From Paratrimastix pyriformis (lineage: Eukaryota; Preaxostyla; Paratrimastigidae), in contig JAPMOS010000025.1 in NCBI GenBank assembly GCA_027972325.1, positions 248,001 to 312,000 on the forward strand: DNA of 64,000 nt. Reading direction: 5' to 3'. A program made the position numbers and the translations under genes. Each line of letters begins with the position of its first letter. Position 1 is the first letter of the stretch. Positions 13,501 to 30,800 of the stretch are shown one piece after another. The notes below the pieces were generated by a model. That model ran no database searches and was not told where the DNA came from. It saw only the letters and a list, made by a program, of their open reading frames with translations.

Positions 13501-13662
13501 CGTGGAGGGCAGGATTGCATCCCGGAGGGAAGCCGACTATCAAGAAAACCCAGGGAAATATAGTGAAAAAACGGGATGGTTGAGGGACACACCAAGGAAT
13601 GGCGGCGGTTTGTTGGCAGCAGCCGCCTCAACAACCAACGAGTACTCCCCCTCGGTTTCCAT
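10598..13662 (-). CDS. POLR1E: RNA polymerase I subunit RPA49 (A49/POLR1E)
   Basis: A49 forms the A49-A34.5 heterodimer of Pol I, needed for rRNA gene initiation and elongation. Reading the minus strand from ATG 13662-13660, spliced exons give an N-terminal dimerisation region ending in a VIGENSRVELKGSNF block. This matches the family's 'ETDRL.YVGSNFG' signature and is followed by KYALCVVDPETREARI. The FGSKQRRQQKEKQ stretch (about 12950-13000) corresponds to the conserved FG.KK.RRA segment. The linker MADIPPHNTNAERPEDAYPL (about 12135-12205) and a winged-helix C-terminus (LPASLFPRFVASR, LRSKLQLVLIAVALHID) follow. It ends VVRLKVPLVFPQ then MSLKKKQ at TGA 10600-10598. Introns hold several minisatellites, and one donor is GTCCGC at the KDKK exon end. 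The divergent neighbour starts 53 bp away. Family assignment is firm; exact internal exon borders are approximate. Confidence 0.88.
11391..11460. repeat. 8-bp tandem repeat (GTGCGCCT)n
   Basis: About eight copies of an 8-mer (cctgtgcg), inside an RPA49 intron next to the exon encoding VPEPVLNYLIQQYTDAQYKG. Confidence 0.8.
11658..11712. repeat. Pentanucleotide repeat (CCCGT)n
   Basis: About ten tandem copies of CCCGT, intronic in RPA49. Confidence 0.85.
12505..12665. repeat. Roughly 20-bp minisatellite (gggaggcgaggtcccaaaga type)
   Basis: Seven or eight slightly diverged copies of a unit built on 'ggaggcgaggtccc', inside an RPA49 intron. Confidence 0.75.
12711..12885. repeat. 13-bp minisatellite (caggtgggtgggg)n
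   Basis: About thirteen copies of a 13-mer, some with an A variant (ggagcagg). It lies in the RPA49 intron that follows the KDKK codons (donor GTCCGC on the minus strand, near 12920). Confidence 0.85.
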
Positions 13663-13715
13663 TTGCCTAATGTGCCACGGCGGTCGCAGCTAAACCCATT
13701 CGGTCAAACTGAAAA
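13663..13715. promoter_or_regulatory. 53-bp bidirectional promoter region (RPA49 / unknown gene)
   Basis: These 53 bp separate the ATG of RPA49 (minus, 13662) from the ATG at 13716 (plus). Any promoter elements of both genes must lie here or inside the transcribed regions. No TATA box is evident. Confidence 0.5.
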
Positions 13716-14855
13716 GATGTTCGCAGACAGTTCTGCCGCGATCACCAGAAGAGTTCACAATGCATACCAACAAATGGCTGAACTTTCATACGAGGTTCGT
13801 TTTGGGTCGTCTTCCCTTTCCGTAATCATCGGATTGCAGTCTCCACAGTTTCGACGGTACTCGCTTGGTCGCGAAGTCCGGATGCTCCCTTCACGGAGCA
13901 ACAGTGGCTCGGATCATCGGCTTTTACCCCCGTCCTTTTGTCCAGACGTCAGGCATCATCTCCACCCCGGTTCGCCCCACACGCCCACCGCGCCCTGGCC
14001 TCTCGTCATCACGTCTCAAGTGATTCCGATGCTGGAGCAAATTAACGCCCACTCCTATTCGCCAGCGACCAGTGGGACTGCCTGCTTGTTCACCGGTCGG
14101 GAGCAGGTTCTGCCGAACCCCGACGTGGTCGAGGTCTGCCCCACCCCGGAACTGACCTGCCATTCCGCGTTTAGGTTCATTTGCCTCCATCTCACCCGCC
14201 CCCTCCACCTGGAAGACGTCAGAACCGCCACTCCGCACCCGGAACCCGGCGCCCCTCCTCTGCACCCCGCACACGGAGCCCTGGCCGCCGCTCGCCAACA
14301 TGCGCGCAGCGACCGGGGCAAGCGCTGGGCGGCTCCCTTCGCCGCACTGCCCAAACTCCATTCGGCTCTCCCTCTTCGAGTGTCATCATGACCCGCGCAC
14401 AGCAGCGACCATCCTCCGCCCCTCGGCGGGTTACCCCTTCCGCCTCCCCTGTGCTCTGCTCCCCGGTGACCATACACTCTTTCCCTTCTCGCTCGCCGAC
14501 CCGGCACGGCCCTGTGGTGGGCCTTCGCCTCGCCGGCCCTGAGAGCAGTCGGGCGACCTGCTCCCCACAAAGTCCGGCCATCGATCATTGCCCCACCTGT
14601 GGCTCCGGCTACGAGGCCCCAGGGTCGCCCTTCCTCGACTGGTCGCCACCACCCCACGGCCGGCCCTTCGCCCATCCCCCGGGCACACTCTTTCGTGCAA
14701 TCAGCGGCCCCCGCACGGAAGCCATCGAGGGGGCGGAGCGGATCCTGGGCACAGTCATGAGGCTCTCCCGGGGGCCCCTGACCGATCACGGGAATGTGGC
14801 TCTCCCCCAAGGCCCACACAGCCCTGCCCACCCACGGCCCAATGTGTGGAGGTAG
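13716..14855 (+). CDS. Uncharacterised protein with RPSSAPR motifs
   Basis: The proposed start is ATG 13716, beginning MFADSSAAITRRVHNAYQQM. That exon ends at a GTTCG donor (about 13795) with acceptor near 13846, giving SPQFRRYSLGRE. The likely last exon starts after a TAG acceptor at about 14174 and runs open to TAG 14853-14855. It carries two RPSSAPR motifs, which recur in many axonemal and microtubule proteins but are not diagnostic, plus a CPTCG pair. The exons between 13880 and 14170 are not resolved, and I cannot choose the frame confidently. No family recognised. Confidence 0.35.
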
Positions 14856-15014
14856 GTTGGTCCTGGGAGAGGAGAACATCGGTAGAAGATCACCAGATCG
14901 ATTTGGATTCGGTGAAGGCGGGTGGAGGGGCGGGGTGAGCCACAGGGGAGGAGGTGGCAGAAGCGGGGGAGAAAGGAGAGTTTGGCAGCAGAGTTTCCTT
15001 CTTGTTATTCATAT

Positions 15015-15497
15015 TTACTCCGAAGTTTCAGTGGCGGTTGGGGTGGGAACAGAAGTGCCCAAAAACGCAGGAATACGGTCGAACGATTTCATGATCCCCA
15101 TGAGGGTGGGCAGATCAGCCGAAAAACGAACAGTTTCGGTATCCTGAAAGAAATGCGATGGAATGGATCCGAGCCTTCCGCTCGCTCAGACCTCCTTCCC
15201 GTCTTCAGTGGGCCTCACGAAAATCATCTCGATGTAAGCAGTGGCGCCGCCCTGTTCCCCAGAGCTGCTCGTTGTTTTGACATCAATACGCTAAAAAGAA
15301 ATCAGGGCCAGAAATCAAGTCCGTACAGACCCAGGAAATGTTCTTCAGAGTTCTGCTCCACCGCAGCTTTCGGAGAGATTCTGCGAGCTACAAAGCAATA
15401 AGAAACTGATGCATCTGACGCGGACATTTTCTGGGGCCGGATTCGCAGCAGGAGAAATCGAAAGCTGACCTAACTGCTGCGCGGCGGCTTCTTCCAT
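15015..15497 (-). CDS. COMM-domain protein (COMMD family), short form
   Basis: COMMD proteins form the Commander/CCC complex with roles in endosomal recycling and cullin regulation. Four exons splice into about 118 residues across introns of only 38, 40 and 48 nt (15388-15425, 15291-15330, 15144-15191). Donors are GTCCG, GTCTG and GTCTG. The spliced product contains TLKNISWRIDVKTTSS, matching the COMM signature 'L..v.WrvDvt.ss', then an acidic loop (RPTEDGKE) and an amphipathic helix (LPTLMGIMKSFDRI) typical of the domain end. The usual N-terminal helical domain is not visible. It is either absent or in an upstream exon, since the frame stays open above ATG 15497 to a possible acceptor near 15535. 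The gene is divergent from the cis-prenyltransferase. Confidence 0.72.
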
Positions 15498-15581
15498 CAA
15501 TAATATAGTGGCGTTCCCGTTGCCGGAATCCACTAAGTTGGGGGCCTTGCGTGGCGCTTCGAGGCTCCCAGGACGCGCCTT
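15498..15581. promoter_or_regulatory. 84-bp bidirectional region (COMMD / cis-prenyltransferase)
   Basis: Spacer between the proposed ATGs of two divergent genes. It includes a short AT stretch (aataatatag) near 15499-15509. If COMMD has an upstream exon, the two genes overlap here. Confidence 0.45.
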
Positions 15582-17999
15582 ATGGTTTTCTCTTTTGTGC
15601 GATCGATATGGAATCGCACATTCGCATTCGTTTCATCTATGGGCACGAAAATCCTGCGATCATGCAATGTTATTCAAATTCCCGACCATCTGGCCCTGAT
15701 TATGGACGGGAATCGGCGTTGGGCGAAAAAGCACCACGTTCAGCGTTCTGAAGGACACCGTCTGGGTTTTGTCAAGATGAAAGAGGTCTGTTGGCAGCCG
15801 AGTCATCTTCCTCATCTTCTCTCCCATAGCTGCTGAACTGGTGCCTGGAACTGGGTGTTAGGCATGTCTCAGTCTACGCATTCAGTCTCGACAATTACAC
15901 ACGACCCACAGACGAAGTCCAGGGTCTCATGGAGCTGGCCAAGGACAGCTTTCGGGAGATCCTGCGGGAGGAGTCTGTTTCTCCTTTCGAGCACGCACTG
16001 CAACCACCGCTCCCTCCTTCTTCAACCTGTGCGCATCCAGTGAGACTGTGCGCCGCGAGAAGATCTGCGTGCGCATCTGTGGGGATCTGTCGACCCTCCC
16101 CGACCCGGAGCTTCACGCCCTCTCGGCGGAAATCATGGAGGTCACCAAGAACAACACCCGGCTCTACTTCAACATCTGCTTCGCCTACTCGGGCCGGGTG
16201 GAGATGTCCGAGATGGCCCGCATGGTCTCCCTCGGGGTCCATACCGGTCTGCTCCTCCCCCCCGGCTGCTGTCTCCGCCCGGCGTCGATATCCCCCCGCG
16301 TCTCGTTCATCTCCTGCTCGGAATATCTGTGTCGGCGGTCTGCAGGGTGGCTATTACCCGGGGACGCCATGGCCCAGGTGCTGCCCACTACCCCATATCT
16401 CCTCCCCTACCACCCCGAGCCGCACGGCATCATGCCGTGCCCCCACCCCGTCTCGATCCCCCGCCCGCTGCCCGAGTCCCCCCACGGCGCGGCCCCCCCT
16501 TCTGCCTCTGCCTCTGCCCCTCCCCAACCAAATTGGTCTGTCGCTGCACTCCTCACCTCCCTCCGACCGAACACCGCCTCCCCGTAACCACTCACCCCTC
16601 ATCATCATTGCCCCGCGTCTGCTTCTGCTTGGACGCCGGGTGGGGGGGTCGGACCGCCGTCCCTGGTCGCCGCCCCCCATGTCCAGGCGATGGACAGACT
16701 CCCTCCTCAACCACCTTTCCTACATGGGCGGCCAGCCGCCACCCGACATCATCGTCCGGACATCGGGCGAGATCCGCCTCTCGGACTTCATGCTGGCCGA
16801 GGTCTGTCCCCCGCCCCCTGGCATCACACCCCCTGGCATCACACCCCCTGGCATCATACCCCCCTGGCATCATACCCCCTGGCATCATACCCCCTGGCAT
16901 CGCACCCCCTGGCATCATACCCCCCTGGCATCATACCCCCCTGGCATCATACCCCCTGGCATCATACCCACCCGTCTCCATACCACCCGTCTCCATACCA
17001 CCCGTCTCCATACCACCCGTCTCCATACCACCCGTCTCCATACCACCCGTCTCCATACCACCCGTCTCCATACCACTCCCCTGTCACCATCCACCCCTGG
17101 CCATCATCGTACCATCTGTCATCGCCCACTGCCACCACCACCCCTGCCACCACCCACCCATCCTCAGCACCCTCTCGCCCGGTTCCTGCATCCCAACCTG
17201 CTTCGCGCTCATTCCCCTCGTCCCCTCGTCCCCTCGTCCCCTCGTCCCTCGTCCCTCGTCCCTCGTCCCTCGTCCCCTCGTCCCCTCGTCCCCTCGTCCC
17301 CTCGTCCCCTCGTCCCCTCGTCCCCTCGTCCCCTCGTCCCCTCGTCCCCTCGTCCCCTCGTCCCCTCGTCCCCTCGTCCCCTCGTCCCCTCGTCCGCTCG
17401 CGGCTAGTCTGCGACGGCCCTGCTGAGCTTCGTGGCCGTCAACTGGCCGGACTTCTCCCGGCTGGACCTGCTCAGGGTCCTCCTCGCCTACGGGCGCCGC
17501 CACAAGGGCCTCCAGGTCCGCCCGCCACCCGGCCTGCCCTCCATATGCGTCGTTTCGGCCGCCCCTCGTCCTCACCCCCGCCATCCATATGCCTCGTTTC
17601 GGCCGCCCCTCGCCCACGTTGTTCACTGTTGGCCCCCTGCTACACCCCCCGCAGCAAACGCGCCGCCTGGAGAACGCCCGCCTGGCCGCCTGCATCGCCA
17701 CCCCCCAGCCCCAGTCCGAGTCCCAGTCCGAGTCCCAGCCCGGCCAGCCCGAGTCCCATTCCCAGCCGCAGCCGCGACCTGACGACGGTTCGCTGGCTGA
17801 TTCTTCACAGCCGGCCCCGGCCCCCGCCGGCCCCGCACCGCCACCGCCACCGCCCTGCGATGTCGCCAGCGTGGCCATGAGTGCCACCGCCGCGGCGGCC
17901 CGGGCGGACGCCTTCTGCCGGCACCTGTGGCAGCTGCGCCGCGAGTGGGTCGCCCAGGCGGCCGCCAAGCTGAGCAGCTTCCCCGCGCCCAGTCGGTGA
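15582..17999 (+). CDS. DHDDS: Dehydrodolichyl diphosphate synthase (cis-prenyltransferase)
   Basis: The enzyme condenses isopentenyl diphosphates in cis to make the dolichol precursor on the ER. The conserved first motif [15 protein letters not shown] appears at about 15680-15730. It is followed by [12 protein letters not shown], a 44-nt intron (15787-15830, GTCTG...CATAG) and [20 protein letters not shown]. Next come [28 protein letters not shown] and the substrate-binding [14 protein letters not shown] at about 16750-16795. The [11 protein letters not shown] block (about 17440-17475) matches the family's '.LWPE....LF' region. A Ser/Pro/Gln-rich tail ends at TGA 17997-17999. The intron from about 16802 to 17408 is almost wholly tandem repeats. 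The exon between VSLGVHTG and TDSLLNHL is not resolved. Confidence 0.9.
16815..17080 (+). repeat. Two adjacent 15-bp minisatellites in a DHDDS intron
   Basis: First, about ten copies of a ccccctggcatcata-type 15-mer (about 16815-16970). Then about seven copies of ccacccgtctccata (about 16970-17078). Both lie inside the intron after the catalytic [11 protein letters not shown] exon. Confidence 0.85.
17212..17400 (+). repeat. 8-bp minisatellite (cccctcgt)n
   Basis: More than twenty copies of an 8-mer with a few 7-bp variants (ccctcgt), ending just before the CTAG acceptor near 17408 of the same DHDDS intron. The array forms most of the region expected to be the polypyrimidine tract. Confidence 0.85.
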
Positions 18000-18098
18000 A
18001 GGCGGTGCGACCTCCCCCTCCGGCCCGGCTTGCGCGGCGATGAGATCTTATTCTCATGACCGCGGGGTGGGCAGCCCGAAAAGCAGCGCTCCCCGCTT

Positions 18099-19549
18099 TC
18101 ATGTGCCCGAGACCCTCCATCTCTCTTCTCCTCCTCCTCCCACCCTCCAAACCCGGAAAACATGCGAGCTCATCCCGCTTTCCTTTCCCCGACTCCCCTG
18201 GGCCGCCTCCAAGGCAGCGGGGCATTGGCATCTGAGCCCGGCGAACCCCGGCGGCTGGCGGCACGACGTCCGAGCCCTCGCGTGTTCGGATGCAAAGCAA
18301 GCCCGCGAGTAATTCTGGAGCCCAAAAACTGGCGGACGGAGGGCGAGGGGGAGATGAGGATGAGGATGAGGATGAGGATGAGGATGAGGATGGGGATGAG
18401 GATGAGGATACCACAAACAGCAGCTCGGGGCGGGTGAGGGGGAGTCCCACAAAACGCGGCCATGAAAAAGCCAAAGCCAAACAGTCCATGGCTCCCAAAC
18501 GACGTGGCGGTGGTTGTTATAGGGAGGCGCGCAGCCCCCCAGGGTCCGTGTGGGCCTAGAGGACTGCGGCAAAGGGTGAGCGGCGGCCACCAGGGAGGAA
18601 AACAGACCGAGCGGCCGGGTGGAGGATGAAGGCGACGGGTTGGGCGATGGGGTCACAACAGTCGCGGCCCCGACCGCCAGGGCCAACGGAGCCGGCTGGG
18701 GTTGCGGCTGAGGCTGAGGCTGGAACTGAGGCTGAGGCTGGAACTGAGGCTGAGGCTGGAACTGAGGCTGAGGCTGGAACTGAGGCTGGGCGGGCGCCAT
18801 CATGGCCTGGGCGGGAGCCACCATAGGCATGGACTGGCCCCCCGCAAAGGTGGCTTGAACCCCCTGGGGGGCAACGAGCTGCCGCCGGACGAGGGCCTCG
18901 GGGCCCAGGTGGATCTCGAGCGTGCGCACCGTGCGGGACTGCTTGCCCTGGCCCACGATGATGCTGCGGTGCAGCAACTGCATCCCCCGGGGCTCAAAGA
19001 CCCCTGCGCGGATGTGACGGACAGGGGAGTCAACTCGGTGAGAAACAGGCTTTTCGAGGAGGCAGGGGAATGTCGCTTGTGGGAAGGCAGACGTTTGCTG
19101 GTCGCTCGGACCAGTTCGACTAAACCCTTGTTCGCCTGGTTCATCTTGCGGATGGTGAAGCAGAGCGGAATGCCCAGAGTGCAGAGACAAAAAAATGCCG
19201 AGGTTATTTGACAACAAACCTAAGGAAGAAGCGCGCGAATGAAGGTGACCAAAAATGATTTTGGACATACAATAGAGTTTTCAGTCATGAAGGCGTTGAT
19301 GGCGTTGATGGAGCCGAAATACTCTTGCGGATCAATTAGACCGCTCAGTTCACTTGAAAAAAGGAACGAAGAAGGGCGTGCGTGTGAAGAGCATAATAAG
19401 ATGGCAGCAGACATGGGAAAATATGAGGAATCAAATTGAACGTCGCAACAGCCGGAAATGGTCTGTTGGATGACGATGGGAGCAACAGGGGGCAAGACAG
19501 TGACAGGGATCGGGACTGTCTGCTGGGGCATCTTCATGTTGGAGTCCAT
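18099..19549 (-). CDS. GOLGA7/ERF4 family protein (palmitoyltransferase accessory subunit)
   Basis: Members pair with DHHC palmitoyltransferases (ZDHHC9/Erf2) at Golgi or ER. From ATG 19549 the product reads MDSNMKMPQQTVPIP, then the family-like block TISGCCDVQFDSSYFP. An intron with a GTCTG donor near 19410 intervenes, followed by ELSGLIDPQEYFGSINAINAF, matching human GOLGA7 'F...FP.ELE.RID...F...'. A further exon has GVFEPRGMQLLHRSIIVGQG and RTVRTLEIHLG, aligned with '.IYAPQGLLL.DP...GLR.IEI.I'. The C-terminal extension has QPQF repeats (about 18700-18790) and then low-complexity residues. The stop at 18099 is the first in that frame, but the true 3' end could be earlier if another intron exists. 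Confidence 0.6.
18352..18412. repeat. Hexanucleotide repeat (GAGGAT)n
   Basis: About ten copies of a hexamer near the 3' end of the GOLGA7/ERF4-like gene. On the minus strand it reads as His-Pro repeats if translated. Confidence 0.8.
18695..18792 (-). repeat. Coding QPQF repeat, about 18 bp unit
   Basis: Tandem ggctgaggctggaactga units encode Gln-Pro-Gln-Phe-Gln-Pro repeats on the minus strand, in the C-terminal extension of the GOLGA7/ERF4-like protein. Confidence 0.75.
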
Positions 19550-19784
19550 CGGAAGTCTTTGCGGGATCGGCTTGGGGGTCTGGCGACGAAGCCGGGAAAA
19601 AAACGGCCCGATCGAGGGAGACCCTTCCGTTGAGCGAGGGGGCTGCCGGGAGTTGGCGCCGGTTAACTTCCCGCTGCTTCTATTTGTTGCAGTAAGTGGA
19701 AGTGCTCTAACACATATGTTCAAAACGATGCACTCGGAAACACAAGGAAAAGAAACATGGTGAATGAAATAAAAACGGAAACAT

Positions 19785-25185
<5,401 letters not shown>

Positions 25186-25372
25186 TTACAAACCAAGGGA
25201 ATGGCCTGTCTCGTGCTAGGGTCTCGATAGCCGAGGCGTGATCGGCAATTAGACGGCAAACGCCCGTCCCCCCGCCCCTGTGTTCCGCACCGTCACCTTC
25301 TCGCCTCTATACCGAAAAGACGAATGAAGGGGAATCTATTCGGAGCCGCCATACACTACGTCGATACGTCGA

Positions 25373-27831
25373 TTATTGGAAATGTATGGAAGATGTTGGA
25401 GTAGAAAGCTTGCACGTATCGAGCCATTTCCGAGATTTGCTTTGCCACAAGAGGGCGAGTTGGTCAGTTTGGTCCGACTCGACTTCAGAAATCCATCGTT
25501 CGTTGGGCGTGGGCTCTGAATGTCGCAAAACAAAGGGGGCCCCTCTCAGGGTGTCGCTCGCCTCTTCACCTTTGACGGCGATGTTGCGAATGCCGACCGT
25601 CCGCAGGTGGGGTCCATGGTGCGTTTTGAGTGTCTCCAGAGCCGCCCGGCCGAAGCAGGAGCATCCTCGGATCCACAGGGCACGCAGCATCAGCCCTCGA
25701 CAGATCAGACTGCACCAACCTTGCTCTGTCAGGGGGTCAGACACGGGAGCGGCAAACCCCTCGGGCGTGAACGGGGGCAAGGGGGCCCCGGGCTCTGGGG
25801 TCGATGGGAGCGGCGAAAGCGGTGCGACTTGGGGCGAGGGCGATGGGACCGGGGTGCACGATGCCGGACTGGCGGAAGCTGCCGGGGGCCGAACGCCGGC
25901 ACCGAACGAGTCGCCCAGGGCGAGTGTCTGCAGCCTGCTGCATGCCAGCAGATCCAAGGTGCTGTCGGAGACCAAGGTCGGCGCGGGGACGCCATCCGCA
26001 TAACCCGGGCAGCGGCACTGGTCCAAGGCCAGGTGGCGCAGGGCAGCCGCACCCCGGAGGAAGCCGCACAGATTCTCGGGCCTCACGAAGGAGCGTCTCA
26101 GGGCCAGGGTACGCAGGCCAGGCAGTTGTACCCCCGCGGCGGTCAGGTCAAAGGGATCATCGGGGGTGCCGCTTTGGGTGACCAGGGTCCGCAGGCGTGG
26201 CCACCCCCCGCAGGCGGCGCACAGGCCGGCAGGGCTCAGCCCGAGATTTTCAGTCACAAGAGCCTAATGCAGCGCAAACACGATAGAAGAAAGAAAGTGT
26301 GGGGATCCGAGGACCGGCAACCGGCGTGTGGTAGTGCTGGTGGTAGTAGTGCTGGTTGTGGTAGTGGTGGTGGTGGGGGGGGGGGGGGGGAGGGGGGGGG
26401 GGGGGGGCTGACCTCGAGTCTGGGGCAGGCAGCAGCCAGCAGTCGGAGAGTCTCTTCGAGGAGGTTCAAGGGCGAGGGCGGCCCCACCATTCGTAGGCGT
26501 AGAAGGTGCGGCGCGTTTCGGAAGGGGTTCCTTTCCATCAAAACATCCAGGTGAGCCTACAAAGGGGATCCAGCGAGCATGTGATGGTGGGGGGAAGGGC
26601 ATGGAGGGCAGCCATTAATCATGCCTTTGGCGGCGTCTGACCTGGTCCATTGCGATTGCGTGCAGATCCAACGTGAAGGAAGTCAGCCCGATGGGGTCGC
26701 ATGCCCGCAGGAAGTCCGGCAGGGCGGGCGGAGGGACCGACGCGTCGCCCGGGATGGTGTGCCAGTCCAGGCGGGCCAGGCGAGGGCAGCATGCCAAGGC
26801 GCTTTGCAGCATGTCGCGGGTGATGGGAGTCAAGGTCAGGCCCAGCCGCCGCACGGAGGGATGTGCCAGAGAGACGGGCGTCCGGAAGGTGGTCTCCTGC
26901 AGATGGAGTGGTGGGCGGGGAGGGGGCGGGTCGGATGACAATCCACGTGACGATTGGGCACTCCCAACCCCCCTTTCCACTTGGGCGACCCACGGACGCA
27001 GAGATCGAGATCTTCGAGCTGCTGGAAGCGGGCCCAGGGGAACGGCCTGGCTTCATGGCCCCGGGTGAAGGTGGCGTGGAGGACCCTGAGATCGGGGTTG
27101 ATCTTCTGCAGCATGGCGGCAGCCACGGGGCCGTAGGACCGGTCCAGCCAGAGGGACATCAGCCCAGAGAAGCGATCGAGCTCTGACTCGCATCCCGACC
27201 AGTTGCGGAGCGAGAGCGACCTCATGCGGCAGGGCAGACGCGTCAGGGTCGCATCCACCAGCCCGGAGGCCTCCAGGTGGCGGAGGCGGGGCGGGATCAC
27301 GTTCCAAAGGAACCCGTTGCCAGAGCAACTCAGGGAGGTGAGCTTCTGTAAGCCCGGAAGGCTGCGGGACCCGCCGAGGATCGCCACCCGGGTCATGCGG
27401 CAGTCTGTGATGTCGAGGTGCTCCAAGTGCTCGAAGAGATGTAAGGAGGCCATGCAGGCGGCAGTGAGCTTGGTGCACCGTCGAAGAGACAGAGACCGGA
27501 GGCCGGGAACTTTGTGGGCGAGGAAATCCAGGCAGCTGTTGGTGATCCCGGTGTCGTTTAAGCAGATGTCATTGAAGCAGGTCGCCACTCGGAAGAGGCT
27601 ATTCACCGAAAAATCGAGCCATGCGTCTTTCCTCTCTTTCACCATATCGAGAAACAGTGCAGTCAGTTGGTGGAGTCGGGAACTGCTCCCATAAAGCGCG
27701 AAAAACCCTCCGAGATTGATGGCCAGCTTTTCCCGGCGTTCCAGAGGAGTGATGACTTCATTGATAATCGTGAGCAGTAAATCATCAGGCAGCTGCTCGA
27801 GCGAGGGAACCAAAGGAAATGCCTCCTCCAT
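25373..27831 (-). CDS. Leucine-rich repeat protein, F-box-like N-terminus
   Basis: From ATG 27831 the product starts MEEAFPLVPSLEQLPDDLLL, an F-box-like 'LP.DLL..I' start. Cysteine-containing leucine-rich repeats follow: GLRSLSLRRCTKLTAACMAS, FEHLEHLDITDCRMTRVAIL, RMRSLSLRNWSGCESEL, LEDLDLCVRG. Later exons continue the pattern (VRRLGLTLTPITRDMLQSAL; PGLRTLALRRSFVRPENLCG) to TAA 25373-25375. The most likely role is substrate adaptor of an SCF-type ubiquitin ligase; this is inference, because the F-box is weak. An intron near 26370-26410 carries two G runs on the plus strand. The start is 108 bp after the katanin stop on the same strand. Confidence 0.7.
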
Positions 27832-27938
27832 GGCGGGAGCTTGATTTTCTGACGCGCTGGATGAGCCACCCACCCCAGGCTCCCGACAGGCACCGCCGGA
27901 CGAAGAGATGCGGCGCATATTGGAAAAAGCGAAGCTGC

Positions 27939-30691
<2,753 letters not shown>

Positions 30692-30800
30692 TTTGAGAAG
30701 ATCTGAAGTTGGGATGAGGGGCGAAGTTCAAAACAAAAAAACGAACGTTCGGACTTAGGTATATTTCCTTTGGTGAAATCGGCTCGCCTTTTTTTGATCA
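30692..30800. promoter_or_regulatory. 109-bp bidirectional promoter region (katanin p60 / KATNIP)
   Basis: The spacer between the two divergent ATGs is AT-rich compared with its surroundings. It has an A run followed by cgaacgttcggac (about 30732-30752) and a T7 run just before the KATNIP ATG. No other gene fits in it, so both microtubule-related genes probably share this regulatory region. Confidence 0.55.
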
